DNA of 64,000 nucleotides from Nitrospira sp. (GCA_036984305.1 BQWY01000001.1:3369501-3433500), one strand, 5' to 3'. Positions 8,448-17,568 are shown, counted from the stretch's first letter. Translations and numbers: made by a program. Notes: generated by a model not told the origin, from the letters alone.

Positions 8448-9227
8448 ATGTCGTATTTAGAAGATCTGTTCTCACTCAAAGGGAAGAATGCCTTGGTCAC
8501 CGGCGCGGCGTCGGGACTTGGCCAACGATTCGCCTACGCGCTTGCTAAGGCCGGCGCTCGGGTTGCCCTTGCGGACAGAAATCCGGAAGGCCTGACGATG
8601 ACTGCCAAGATGATCAAGGATGTCGGGGGAGAATCCGTCTCTCTCACGGTCGACCTCCGAAAGAAGCAGGAGATCATGGCGGCCATCGACAAGGCGATCG
8701 CCTCGTTCCAGCGCATCCATGTGCTCGTGAATTGCGCGGGGATCGCCTATTGGAAGCCCATGCTCGAACTGTCAGAAGAGGATTGGGACGACACCCTGGA
8801 TACCAACCTCAAGGGAACCTGGTTGATGGCGCAACATGTCGCGAAGCACATGATCGAACACCAGATCAAGGGAAGCATCATCAACGTCTCGTCGGCGACC
8901 TCAACAGGGGCACAGAAGGACCTGACCCACTACAGTACCTCGAAGGCCGGCGTGGATCATTTGACCCGGAACATGGGTTATGAGCTGGCACCCTATGGGA
9001 TCCGGGTCAATACGTTTGGACCGGGAGGATTCAAAACGGCAATGGTGACGGAATTCCTGAAGACGCCGGACGGACAGAAAGCGCAAAACTGCGTTCCGTC
9101 CAAACGGTTTGCCGACCTCCATGAGGTCGATGGACCGATCGTGCTGCTGGCGTCGGATGCATCGAGCTATATGACCGGATCACGTGTTGGCGTGGACGGA
9201 GGACTCAGCAGTCATCCGTATTTCTAA
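8448..9227 (+). CDS. SDR-family oxidoreductase
   Basis: A 259-residue classical short-chain dehydrogenase. The NAD(P)-binding motif is TGAASGLG, the structural motif NCAGIA, and the active-site Ser/Tyr/Lys come from NVSSATS and HYSTSKAG. The C-terminal GVDGGLSS is typical of FabG/gluconate-dehydrogenase-like members. ADRN after the second strand suggests NAD(H) preference. GGAGG lies at good spacing before the ATG at 8448. The downstream alpha/beta hydrolase starts at or inside its 3' end, so the two are probably co-transcribed. Substrate unknown. Confidence 0.85.
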   Translation: MSYLEDLFSLKGKNALVTGAASGLGQRFAYALAKAGARVALADRNPEGLTMTAKMIKDVGGESVSLTVDLRKKQEIMAAIDKAIASFQRIHVLVNCAGIAYWKPMLELSEEDWDDTLDTNLKGTWLMAQHVAKHMIEHQIKGSIINVSSATSTGAQKDLTHYSTSKAGVDHLTRNMGYELAPYGIRVNTFGPGGFKTAMVTEFLKTPDGQKAQNCVPSKRFADLHEVDGPIVLLASDASSYMTGSRVGVDGGLSSHPYF

Positions 9228-9234
9228 GGGGATC

Positions 9235-9933
9235 GTGGCCACGAAAGAAGCGCTGCTACTGATTCCCGGTGTGGGCAGCGATCACCGGCTGTGGGAACAC
9301 CAGGTCTGTCACTTAGGTGATCTCGCTGATATACGGGTGGAAGTGCCCTGTCGCTCTCCGTCTCGCGCCGAGGCGGTTGCTGAGCTGCTCCAGAAAGCGC
9401 CTGATCGATTCGCCTTGGCTGGCCAGTCCTATGGCGGCTGGTTGGGCCAAGTGGTGGCTGCGACGGCTCCGGAGCGCGTATCCAAGCTCATGCTGTTTCA
9501 TACGTTTTCGAGACTGACTGACGCCCACCTCGAGACCTTTCGCCACTGGGTCGATCTGATCGACCAGAATCACCTCACTCCATCTTTGCAAGCCTCCCTC
9601 ACCGGTGCGGTCCATCCGCGTCGGTTGAAGGATCGCAACTTCCTCGAGACGCTCTACACCATGCAACAGGCGTTTCCTCTGGAGGGCCGTCGCAACCAAC
9701 TTCAAGCGATCATCAACGAGTATGAGACGGCGTCGCTCCTCCCGGACATCGTCTGCCCGACTCTGGTCGTGCATGCGCGAGAAGACTCGGTCTTTTCTCT
9801 CGAGGAGCATCAGTACATGGCGCAGCACATCACGGGGGCCAAGTTGACGATCCTCGAAGAATGTGGCCACATGGGGCCGCTGGAACAGCCCCAAGCCGTG
9901 ACCGCACTGATGCGCTTATGGTTGAGCCTCTGA
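9235..9933 (+). CDS. Alpha/beta hydrolase
   Basis: About 232 residues. The nucleophile elbow is GQSYGGW (Ser), the acid is in HAREDSVFS and the catalytic His in ECGHMGPLE; the oxyanion region is LLIPGVGSDHRLW. GTG at 9235 with AAGGGG just upstream fits the fold start; a GTG at 9184 inside the SDR gene is the alternative. Tight coupling to the SDR suggests a shared small catabolic or detoxification step. It resembles esterase/lactonase or haloperoxidase-like hydrolases; the substrate is unknown. Confidence 0.8.
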   Translation: MATKEALLLIPGVGSDHRLWEHQVCHLGDLADIRVEVPCRSPSRAEAVAELLQKAPDRFALAGQSYGGWLGQVVAATAPERVSKLMLFHTFSRLTDAHLETFRHWVDLIDQNHLTPSLQASLTGAVHPRRLKDRNFLETLYTMQQAFPLEGRRNQLQAIINEYETASLLPDIVCPTLVVHAREDSVFSLEEHQYMAQHITGAKLTILEECGHMGPLEQPQAVTALMRLWLSL

Positions 9934-10149
9934 CGTGCTGCCAGGCCTTGCCTCCCGAGACGAGAGATCCGGTGTCGCAAAGAAGAACGTCTCAGAATCC
10001 CTGCGCTGTCTGAGATCCGATAACCGGCGATCCGCCTCATCCAAAGTGGGGTTCTTGACGTGCATGATCGAGACGCGCACTACTACACCGAGCGACTCAA
10101 GCATGGTGAACAGGCAGCCGGGTCCTGTCATGATGTGGTGCCAAACCAA
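9916..10149 (-). CDS. Doubtful small ORF, unknown
   Basis: A 77-codon frame convergent with, and overlapping by 18 nt, the alpha/beta hydrolase. Its third positions are moderately GC-rich (roughly two thirds), as expected for real coding here, but the only start is TTG with no clear ribosome site and no domain is recognised. It could be a gene fragment. The remaining 150 nt up to the cupin pseudogene shows nothing recognisable. Confidence 0.22.
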   Translation of the reverse strand: MVWHHIMTGPGCLFTMLESLGVVVRVSIMHVKNPTLDEADRRLSDLRQRRDSETFFFATPDLSSREARPGSTSEAQP

Positions 10150-10323
10150 CCCAACACACCATGATCGAAGATGAATTTCCCCCTCACGAAATCCTCTCCT
10201 TTTCGTGTTCCTTGCTCTTAGAGAGAGTCCTGCGATAGGCTTTCATGGAACGCTAAATCAATGAATGGCGACAATCGCCTCCCGCTTACGAAAGGAGATT
10301 CCAGCCATTAGCGTGAAGCCACC

Positions 10324-10764
10324 ATGAAGGCCCAACCGTTTATTGTGGCTACTAAAGACTACGATCCCGCGTTAAATGTGCTCGGCACCAAAGTGACCGT
10401 GCTTGCGTCAAGCGCAGCGACGCGATCCTATGAGATCACCCGGTAGCAGGGCGGCGATGGAATAGGTCCTCTGCTGCGTAGCCACAACTGGGACGAATCC
10501 TTCTACGTCCTCAAGGGCCAGGTCGAGGTCGGTTGTGGAGGCAAGACCGAATTATGCATGCCCGGTACGCTCGTGCACGTGCCCGCTGGCAGGGTACACG
10601 GTTCTACGGCTCCGGTGGCGGCGAGATGCTCGAAACTCACCGGCCAGGGCGCCTCGGTTACACAGATGTTCACCGCCATCAACAAGGAATTCCCCCCAAG
10701 CGCTTCCAACATTCCCGAGGTGCTGGAGGTGCTCAAACGGAACGGGGTAACGGTCGCGACTTGA
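10324..10764 (+). pseudogene. Cupin-domain protein pseudogene
   Basis: Read from ATG 10324 this is a small cupin protein: an N-terminal part ending SYEITR, then HNWDESFYVLKGQVEV and MPGTLVHVPAGRVHG, both typical of the cupin barrel, then FTAINKEF. It is broken by an in-frame TAG at 10444-10446. A second lesion lies after VHVPAGRVHG: the expected FYGSGGGEMLE continues in another frame for about 12 codons before the original frame resumes with TGQGASVTQMF. That implies two compensating indels. A weak ribosome site (AAGGAG) precedes it. Function lost or at best truncated. Confidence 0.72.
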
Positions 10765-10882
10765 GCCACCACGTCGACGCGATCCTACGCGGCTGGTCAT
10801 CTCGGACTCTATCTTGGTCCCAGCCTGGTGCCAAACATCGGCATCACGAATCCTCTCCTGTTGCTGAGGATTCGTTGTCTTG

Positions 10883-10898
10883 GGTATCTTGAGATACC
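10883..10898. promoter_or_regulatory. Palindrome upstream of SnoaL-like gene
   Basis: GGTATCT-TG-AGATACC is a perfect 7-bp inverted repeat in the AT-richer stretch between the cupin pseudogene and the SnoaL-like gene. It could be an operator, or a weak terminator for the pseudogene. Confidence 0.3.
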
Positions 10899-10906
10899 TT
10901 AACATC

Positions 10907-10925
10907 GATCTCTAATTTATAGATC
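10907..10925. promoter_or_regulatory. Second palindrome upstream of SnoaL-like gene
   Basis: GATCTCTAA-T-TTATAGATC is an inverted repeat of 9-bp arms with one mismatch, eight bases after the preceding palindrome. The two symmetric elements in an AT-rich leader suggest a regulator-binding region for the gene starting at 11040. Confidence 0.3.
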
Positions 10926-11039
10926 TTTGAGTTACACCATTAAAGGAAGTCATCGGTGGCCTAGCGGGTTCCCTGACGATAAACCCAATCGTCTGTACCG
11001 CTGTAAGAGTTTGACTACTCAGGGGGAGGTCAGTGCGTG

Positions 11040-11432
11040 ATGAGACAAATCGATGAAAATTATTGGAAGGACTATTTTGATACGCATAATGACAGGCGCT
11101 TCGATGATCTAGTGAGTAACTTTTACACCGAAGATGCTGCCTTTGAGAACCCGAAGATTCAAGTAATGGGCCAGGACCGACTTATCAGTTTTTTAAAACA
11201 AAGCAATCAAGATGTTTGGATTGAATTGATACCCCGCGCGATTATTTCAAACACTGGCGTGACGGCCATAGAGTTGGATTGCGTCATTCACGCCGAAAAG
11301 GATTTGCCGGATTTTCTGCTCGGCCCCATGAAGGCAGGTGACAAAGCAAAAATGCGTATGGCTGCCGTTTACCACCTAACCCAAGACCGAATTTCTCGGG
11401 CAAGCATTTACTGGGGACGGGGCGTAGGGTGA
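11040..11432 (+). CDS. SnoaL/NTF2-like fold protein
   Basis: A 130-residue protein of NTF2-like size. The pattern WKDYFDTHNDRRFDDLVSNF, FYTEDAAFENPKI and a late YHLTQDRISRASIYWG matches the cone-shaped SnoaL/NTF2-like fold used by small cyclases, isomerases and binding proteins. GGGGGAGGT lies upstream; GTG 11037 and ATG 11040 are adjacent starts. The gene and its leader are clearly lower in GC than neighbours, consistent with acquisition from elsewhere. No partner is evident. Confidence 0.68.
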   Translation: MRQIDENYWKDYFDTHNDRRFDDLVSNFYTEDAAFENPKIQVMGQDRLISFLKQSNQDVWIELIPRAIISNTGVTAIELDCVIHAEKDLPDFLLGPMKAGDKAKMRMAAVYHLTQDRISRASIYWGRGVG

Positions 11433-11645
11433 GGGGTGAGGAGTATGGGGTGAAGACCCTCGTGTGAGGGCGGTGAAGTAACAAGAGGTTCCCCCTACAT
11501 TTGTGCACCTCCTGACCGAGCTTGTTGCTCGCTCGTCAATTTTCATGATGATCTGGTTACCTTGCTCTCGTTGCTTTGGAACTCATGTGCTTCTGGTTGA
11601 GTGACTGAAGTACATCGGATGTAGCAGGGATATGGGCGCCCTCTT

Positions 11646-13061
11646 ATGACCACACCCACCTCACTGCGTCGCCTGGTCATCGCGTGCTCGTTCGTCGCCA
11701 ATTTGGTACTGTGTCCGAACATCAAGGCCGACGAGCACATGTCTCCCCACAATGGTGATCATCAAACGATGCTGCTGAAACACCCGGCCTTCATCCTCTC
11801 GATGGATCCTGATCTCGGCAAGGGACCGCTGGGCCTCATCGAAGGAGGCGATCTGCTCGTGGAAGACGGCACGATCCGCGCCGTCGGCAGAACGCCAGAC
11901 GCGCCGCATGCCACGGTCATCGACGCCACGGGGTTGATCCTCATGCCCGGGTTCGTCGACGTCCACAATCACCTCTATCAATCGGTGATCCGCGGAGCCT
12001 GCGCCGACCAGGACTTGCTCGGCTGGCTCGAACGGTGCGCATATCCGAGTACACGCGCCTTTTCGGCTCAAGCAGTCTACGACGCCACCCGACTGTCGAC
12101 CTTAGGCCTCATCGACACCGGAGTGACTACCGTTGTGGACTGGGTCCCTATGGCCTTCACACCGGAGGTGGCGACGGCAAATCTTCGTGCCCTCACCGAT
12201 TCCGGCCTGCGATTCGCGTTCGGATACAGCCCGAAAGATGCGGAAAAGGAGACGGTGCAAGACCTCAAATCCAAGTGGATCGACCCGAATCCGCTCGCGC
12301 GTCTCCAATTGTCTGGGGCAACGTATTCCGCCTTTGAGGAACATCTGGCGAAGATCGTCCGCCTCGCAGGAGAGCTGGATATTGCGGTGAACGTTCACCT
12401 GTTGGAGCACCCCCGGCAGCGTGACGACGATCCGTTCTCGATCCTCGAACGAACGGGCGCACTCGCGCTGGGATCGAATCTCCTGGTGAACCATGCCATT
12501 CATGTCTTGCCCGGCGAGATCACGCGATTGGCGCAACACGGTGTGCGGGTCGCCCACTGTCCGCTGAGTAACATGCGGTTGGGCTCGGGGATCATGCATC
12601 TGCCGGAGTTTCACGATGCGGGGGTCAGGGTGGGACTTGGGCTCGACGGAGGGACGAACGACACAACCGATTTCTTCAATCTGATGCGTGCGGCCGTCGG
12701 ACTCCAGCGAGCGAGGGCACAGACCACCACGGTGTACCCGCACATCGCCGACGTGCTGCGGATGGCGACCATCGAGGGAGCGGCCATCCTCGGTCTGAAT
12801 TCCATCATCGGCTCTCTTTCGCCGGGAAAGCGGGCCGATCTCATCGCGATCGATCCGCGCGGGGTGAATTTCGCCCCCACGGTCGACGTGGCAAGCCAAC
12901 TGGTGCTGAACGCCCAACCGGCGAACGTGCGCTATGTCATGGTCGACGGGAAACTGCTGAAGGACGGGAATCGGTTCGTAGGCGTCGATCCCGCGCCGCT
13001 GATTGACTCCGCGCAGCGCACCGCCGATCGGCTGAGGCAGATGAACAACCCATCGGAATGA
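11646..13061 (+). CDS. Secreted amidohydrolase (chlorohydrolase/deaminase type)
   Basis: A 471-residue metal-dependent amidohydrolase. Residues 1-29 look like a Sec signal. Metal-ligand motifs in order are VDVHNHLYQS (His107, His109), VNVHLLEH, VNHAIHV and GLGLDGGTND, the arrangement of the TRZ/ATZ/SAH-deaminase branch. The C-terminal SLSPGKRADLIAID completes the composite beta domain. An exported member of this mostly cytosolic branch is uncommon. Substrate could be an N-heterocycle or other amidine/amide. It is convergent with the SABATH-like gene. Confidence 0.8.
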   Translation: MTTPTSLRRLVIACSFVANLVLCPNIKADEHMSPHNGDHQTMLLKHPAFILSMDPDLGKGPLGLIEGGDLLVEDGTIRAVGRTPDAPHATVIDATGLILMPGFVDVHNHLYQSVIRGACADQDLLGWLERCAYPSTRAFSAQAVYDATRLSTLGLIDTGVTTVVDWVPMAFTPEVATANLRALTDSGLRFAFGYSPKDAEKETVQDLKSKWIDPNPLARLQLSGATYSAFEEHLAKIVRLAGELDIAVNVHLLEHPRQRDDDPFSILERTGALALGSNLLVNHAIHVLPGEITRLAQHGVRVAHCPLSNMRLGSGIMHLPEFHDAGVRVGLGLDGGTNDTTDFFNLMRAAVGLQRARAQTTTVYPHIADVLRMATIEGAAILGLNSIIGSLSPGKRADLIAIDPRGVNFAPTVDVASQLVLNAQPANVRYVMVDGKLLKDGNRFVGVDPAPLIDSAQRTADRLRQMNNPSE

Positions 13062-13115
13062 TTCGGCGGCATGTGTCGACAGCTGCGTTTGTGGGACTCT
13101 TCCCTCGATGTGATC

Positions 13116-14201
13116 CTACAGGCGTGTCAGCAATGCTGCCACGGAAATATAGTGGTGCTCGTAGCGAGCAGGATCGTTGGTGAGTCGTTGCTCCACTCGC
13201 CCATAAATGTGGTCCAGGATCTCCGATCGTGAGCGCCCCTCCGGCAGCGCCGAACCCGCAATCGATTCCGTAAAGGCCCGCAGGAACCCCGTATAGCTCG
13301 AAACCCACGCGGCCACGTTTCCGGTCGCGGCCAATTGCTCGTTGAAGGGAACGGACGTCTCCCGGCTGTCGGCCTTCTCCACGCGAAAGGACTGACGCAG
13401 CCGGTCGATCGTCTTCACCGGCGCAAGCAGCTCTTCGAGATTGCGGAAATAGATCGGGAACACAAGCCCCTTGTAATATGAGCGCGGAAGGACACCCTCT
13501 TCGGTCAGGTCCAGAATCGCATCGCTCAGCACGTCATAGAGACCGAAGCTCGTCGAATATCGCTCGTCTCTGCCGAACACCTGAATGAGCAGCTTTCCCC
13601 CGCTGACGAGTTCGTCGACTCGGGCCTGATAAAACTTGCTCAGATCCTTGGCTGCTTGACGCGCGAACGGTGCCCGTTCAGCCTCGCTCACCGACACTCC
13701 CGCTCGCGGCGCCAACGGACCCGGCGTCATCGGCATGATAAACTGCGGCAGTCTTGTATCCGGCTTAGTCTCCAGGAACGCGATTGCGTTGTATGTCGTC
13801 GCGACATGGATGGTCTGAGGCGGTACGACCGGTCCGAAGGCCGACGCACCGATCGCGCAAGGGAAGATGTGGGGCCCGGAAAGGGCAGGCGCCTGGCCCG
13901 AGAAAAGGTTCAAGAATAGGCGATTGAAATCGTTGGTGGGAAGGTCGTCGAAACAGGCCCAGATCGGACGATCGCTCTGCTCACGACAGCGTGTAATCAG
14001 CCTGTTCATCCCAAGAATTGCGTTGCCTCCTTCGGAAGATCCAATATCCAACAGGCCGATCGGCGCCTGTGGATCCCGGCTGAGAGGTAGGTCGGCAATG
14101 GCCTCCTCTATCCACGGGAGAAACTCCTCCATCGCCGCCCGTTGTACGCTCGAATGCGCATCGTAGAATCCACCCCCTTTCATCCCCTCGGTCGTGGCCA
14201 T
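13116..14201 (-). CDS. SABATH-family SAM-dependent carboxyl methyltransferase
   Basis: A 361-residue protein with the landmarks of the SABATH (Methyltransf_7) family known from plant salicylate, jasmonate and caffeine pathways. It opens MKGGGFYDAHSSVQRAA (SAM/substrate loop), then has the SAM motif LLDIGSSEGGNAI, FDDLPTNDFNRLFLNL, and the long helical cap. GAGAGGT precedes the ATG at 14201. It probably methylates a small carboxylic acid, perhaps for signalling or detoxification. Length matches plant members (about 360). Neighbouring genes do not reveal the acid. Confidence 0.8.
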   Translation of the reverse strand: MATTEGMKGGGFYDAHSSVQRAAMEEFLPWIEEAIADLPLSRDPQAPIGLLDIGSSEGGNAILGMNRLITRCREQSDRPIWACFDDLPTNDFNRLFLNLFSGQAPALSGPHIFPCAIGASAFGPVVPPQTIHVATTYNAIAFLETKPDTRLPQFIMPMTPGPLAPRAGVSVSEAERAPFARQAAKDLSKFYQARVDELVSGGKLLIQVFGRDERYSTSFGLYDVLSDAILDLTEEGVLPRSYYKGLVFPIYFRNLEELLAPVKTIDRLRQSFRVEKADSRETSVPFNEQLAATGNVAAWVSSYTGFLRAFTESIAGSALPEGRSRSEILDHIYGRVEQRLTNDPARYEHHYISVAALLTRL

Positions 14202-14452
14202 ACGTACCTCTCATCGTTATAGGAACATCCTGTGCTTTTCCCTTGCTACGTCCACACATCGCCGGCCCGTCCGCCTCGATCCATGGGTGACGAATGCGTG
14301 TGCGTCAGAGGCTGGTAAAACCTGGTTCTGCATCGCAACGGATCACACACACTCTGCGTGGTGGCGCATCGTACCAAACCACGGGACCGGACGCACAGCT
14401 GCACGTGAATATTATTTAGCAGGTGACGGCAGGTGCAACGGAGCCTGAGCGA

Positions 14453-15085
14453 CTAGCGAACGGCTGCGTCCAGGGCAGCCACGGTCTCGTTGACCCCCTT
14501 GTCAAACGCGTCTTGAACGAGCATCGCCATATCGGCCCACGAGGCTTCTTCATCGAGAGGGGGCATGGGAACGACGGAGGAATGATGAAACAGCACTTCG
14601 CCGGTATCCACCCGAAGCAGTTTGGCGAAGATCCGCACCGGAGGAAGACGGGTCGTGAAGCGCGCCGACACCCGATCCCGCATCGTGGGGAGATAGATCC
14701 GATACGCCAGCAAGCCGTCCGCCCCAAGCAATCGTCCCGCTTCGAGGGCCGTCGGCTCCGCCACGCTGCCGGACAGTTGCAACTCCTGCTCGGCCACCAA
14801 GGCCCCGAGTTGCGACCGATCGACGATCTGGAGCGAAGGGCGATGCGATTTGAGCACAAACGTTTCGGCCTCGAGCTGTGCGTAGGCGGCGGCCAATTGC
14901 CCGTCGCCGGTCTCCGGCGATACGATTGCGAGGCGCGCGATGAACGGCGCAGGTGAGTCGGTGGAGCCACGACCGTCAACCGTGGGAGGCGGCGGGGCGG
15001 GAGGATGACAGGAGAACAGTGCGAGCACGCAAATGGAACCGAGGAACCGGATTGACCGGCGAGGCCGGCAAGCATGCGACACCAT
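14453..15085 (-). CDS. CsgG-like lipoprotein
   Basis: A 210-residue lipoprotein: a signal with lipobox-like VLALFSC near residue 26, a Pro-rich linker, then a domain of the CsgG/LpoB-like type (ARLAIVSPETGDG, LQIVDRSQLGALVAEQEL, AGRLLGADGLLAYRI). These domains occur in outer-membrane export channels and penicillin-binding-protein activators. GGAGG lies at good spacing. No curli-type or PBP partner adjoins, so the role is open. Confidence 0.62.
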   Translation of the reverse strand: MVSHACRPRRSIRFLGSICVLALFSCHPPAPPPPTVDGRGSTDSPAPFIARLAIVSPETGDGQLAAAYAQLEAETFVLKSHRPSLQIVDRSQLGALVAEQELQLSGSVAEPTALEAGRLLGADGLLAYRIYLPTMRDRVSARFTTRLPPVRIFAKLLRVDTGEVLFHHSSVVPMPPLDEEASWADMAMLVQDAFDKGVNETVAALDAAVR

Positions 15086-15193
15086 GGGTGGCCTCCGTCA
15101 CACGATGGAACGCCGAGGCAGCGTAGAGCAACGGGCCCGGTCATCTCGGCGTGCTTCACTATAACAAAGAATTTGGGAAGGGAGTGAAGCGTG

Positions 15194-15199
15194 TATAAT
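15194..15199 (+). promoter_or_regulatory. Perfect -10 box before the cytochrome gene
   Basis: TATAAT at 15194-15199 lies 65 nt upstream of the monoheme cytochrome start. TTGGGA 15 nt upstream is only a fair -35. Position supports a promoter for this gene. Confidence 0.45.
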
Positions 15200-15263
15200 G
15201 TGCCACCTGCTGAGGTCTTCCGCAACTGACAGGGCAGCTCACCCTTCGCGAAGGGAGTCTCCC

Positions 15264-15815
15264 ATGCCTTCATCACGAGAGTATTCGTCTCTAACGGCCG
15301 CGTTCGTCCCTCGCGCGGTCATGCTCCTGCTCGTGCTGGCGCTCGGTCTACCCTCCATGTCGATGGCCGCGGATCTCACCGTGACCGAGGAGTCCTTCGG
15401 GTGCATTCGCGACTGGACAAAGGTCCGAAACACCTACATCAAGCACGCCGACCCGAAGCAACTGAAGGAAGCGGTGCGCATTCTCAGGGACAGTATCCCG
15501 AATAAGCAGTACCCGGTCGGCACGTTTCTCCAATTGCTGCCCGACGAAGCCATGGTGAAGCACCCCCGCGAAAAGTTTCCCGAGACGAACGGCTGGGAGT
15601 TCTTCCATCTCGAGCTGTCGGAGAAGGGTACGAAAATCAGGACCCGCGGAGACAACGTCGTCAATTTCCAAGGCGTCACCTGTATGAGTTGCCATCGGCC
15701 CGCCGAAAAATTCGATTTCGTCTGTGAGAAGGGGCACGGGTGTGCGCCGGTTCCCTTGGACGACCAAAAGATCGCGGAGCTGCAGGGCAAGGACCCGCGA
15801 TGTAAAAAGGACTAG
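15264..15815 (+). CDS. Secreted monoheme c-type cytochrome
   Basis: A 183-residue protein. A signal peptide (about 1-35, ending SMSMAADL) is followed by a soluble domain with one heme-binding CMSCH near residue 135. A conserved-looking tail follows with paired Cys in FVCEKGHGCAPVPL. GAAGGGAGT precedes the ATG at 15264. The segment GTFLQLLPDEAMVKH and the C-terminal heme recall large-domain monoheme proteins such as cytochrome P460, but no P460 lysine cross-link can be assigned. Likely a periplasmic electron carrier or a redox enzyme. Confidence 0.72.
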   Translation: MPSSREYSSLTAAFVPRAVMLLLVLALGLPSMSMAADLTVTEESFGCIRDWTKVRNTYIKHADPKQLKEAVRILRDSIPNKQYPVGTFLQLLPDEAMVKHPREKFPETNGWEFFHLELSEKGTKIRTRGDNVVNFQGVTCMSCHRPAEKFDFVCEKGHGCAPVPLDDQKIAELQGKDPRCKKD

Positions 15816-15956
15816 CCGCGCCAATCCGGTTGCGGTGGACCGGTCCCATCACCAGGGAGACATCGCTAGCAAATGACGGTTACATCTTAAACAGGATCGC
15901 AATCCGAAACTATTCGAGGAGGAGAGGGAGGGGTTCTTGTTCACTTGTCCAATGGT

Positions 15957-16442
15957 CTAGGACAACTCTCCGCGAGTCTGCTCAGGATCTCTGAGTTTAC
16001 GTTCTGTCGCCAGCACGAGGACGCCGAGCCCATGTGGGTGGATCGGAGGCCGGATCTTCGCCAAGACTGTGGCGGTGTCCCATGTGAATTCGTTCTGATA
16101 ACCGGCATCCCAAGATCTCTCGGGCTTGACCTGATCCAACCAGCAGAAGTGACCGGGAACCTCGAGCTCACGGACTCGCAAATAGACCTCCGTCTTCACG
16201 TCGAGGTAGAACCGCACCCTGAATTTTGGTGGAAGGGCTATGAGGGATTCCCGGTAGTCGCCCAGGACAGAAATCAATTCGATGTCGCCGCCGCCGACCG
16301 GATTGGCTTTTATGCCTTCGTAACGAGACCCCCGATCCGAGTACGTCAGGTCGCTCTCCCCATAGAGGGTTTCCGTGGCAAGCAACGTCAGTACCAGTCC
16401 CGCCAGGAGAATGAACCGACTCATGCTGAGTGTGTTCGACAT
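15957..16442 (-). CDS. Secreted protein, unknown
   Basis: A 161-residue protein with an N-terminal Sec signal (RFILLAGLVLTLLATETLYG). The mature part is beta-rich, with FRVRFYLDVKTEVYLRVRELEVPGHFCWLDQVKP. Weak ribosome site; a second Met at residue 7 is an alternative start. No domain is recognised. It lies between the monoheme cytochrome and the TIR gene. Confidence 0.55.
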   Translation of the reverse strand: MSNTLSMSRFILLAGLVLTLLATETLYGESDLTYSDRGSRYEGIKANPVGGGDIELISVLGDYRESLIALPPKFRVRFYLDVKTEVYLRVRELEVPGHFCWLDQVKPERSWDAGYQNEFTWDTATVLAKIRPPIHPHGLGVLVLATERKLRDPEQTRGELS

Positions 16443-16636
16443 TTACAGCGAGCCGCCCAACGCATGCCTGGACAGACCAGGAAGCGCTACGACGTGGACT
16501 CTACTGTAACTCCGTTGATCAGGTACGTCTAGGCAGAACGAACGTGGCTGAGACTACAAGGGTTCAGTTCCAGGCATGTCCAGAGAAATACACGTATTAG
16601 GGAAACCTTCGTGAGGAAACAGGCACGTCGATACTC

Positions 16637-16668
16637 TTGACAACTTAGCTCGGCTTGAACAGTATTGT
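16637..16668 (+). promoter_or_regulatory. Candidate promoter for TIR gene
   Basis: A perfect TTGACA (16637-16642) lies about 60 nt before the TIR-gene start. AGTATT (18-nt spacer) or TATTGT (20-nt spacer) are imperfect -10 candidates. Local AT content is raised. Confidence 0.33.
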
Positions 16669-16703
16669 CTAAGTTTGGTTACCGACCTCCTGGGTGACGG
16701 CCC

Positions 16704-17330
16704 ATGTTCGGAAGTTTCGGTTGGTTTGAGTTGTTGCTGCTCTTAATGCCCTTTTTCGTGTGGGGCATTGTGAAGATTCTGCGTTCATCGAAGAAACACA
16801 ATGTTCCGACTGGGGATAGTGGAGAGAAACCTCTTGCCGATGCTCGCAAATTTTCCTCCATCTTTATCTCTTATCGTCGAAATGATAGCAGCGATATCAC
16901 TGGCCGAATTTATGACTGCCTTGCGCAGCAGTTCGGTAAGAATACGTTATTCCGTGACGTGGATTCGATACCATTAGGATTAGATTTCAGGAAACACCTA
17001 GCAGAGTCTGTAGGGCAATGTCAGCTACTACTCGCGATAATAGGTAAAGGCTGGCTCGATACGGATCAGTCTCGTCTGGACGATCGACGTGACTATGTCA
17101 GAATAGAAATCGAGTCTGCCTTCCAGCGGAACATACCCATCATACCCGTTCTCGTGCAAGGCGCAACAGTGCCCAACGAGGACGATCTTCCGAACAGCAT
17201 GAAGGCGCTAGCCTATCACAACTCAATCTCCATCCGGCCAGACCCAGATTTTCATCATGATATGACCAGGCTGATACAAGGGATTCAGGTGCATCTGTCC
17301 GTCGCTCCGCCTAGGGTCAGTCAAAAATAG
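16704..17330 (+). CDS. Membrane-anchored TIR-domain protein
   Basis: A 208-residue protein. A hydrophobic segment (about 7-26, FELLLLLMPFFVWGIVKIL) anchors it. A TIR domain (about 50-195) opens SIFISYRRNDSSD and continues with LFRDVDSIPLGLDF, LLLAIIGKGWLD and IPIIPVLVQGA. The Glu in YVRIEIES occupies the position of the catalytic glutamate of NAD-cleaving TIRs. This form resembles the TIR_2 group, seen as signalling modules and in some defence systems. No STING, Thoeris or Argonaute partner is adjacent. The gene and its leader are lower in GC than the flanks, suggesting acquisition. Confidence 0.8.
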   Translation: MFGSFGWFELLLLLMPFFVWGIVKILRSSKKHNVPTGDSGEKPLADARKFSSIFISYRRNDSSDITGRIYDCLAQQFGKNTLFRDVDSIPLGLDFRKHLAESVGQCQLLLAIIGKGWLDTDQSRLDDRRDYVRIEIESAFQRNIPIIPVLVQGATVPNEDDLPNSMKALAYHNSISIRPDPDFHHDMTRLIQGIQVHLSVAPPRVSQK

Positions 17331-17568
17331 GTCCCATCACCTTCCAAACTGAGTTTCAGCCGTAAGGGCCAGTTCTTGACTGTATCCTGGCGAATACCGT
17401 TCGCTGCGTTCGCGAGGGTCAGGCTTTTGCATGTTAACAGACCTTCCCCGCCCCATTAGGCGGACGACATTCGGTCTGAGCAACAGCCAGCTCGTAAAAG
17501 ACGTTTGGATGGTGCACATTTTATCGAACGACCCATTTCCGCGTTCGCTCCATTAGCCACTGACTCAA

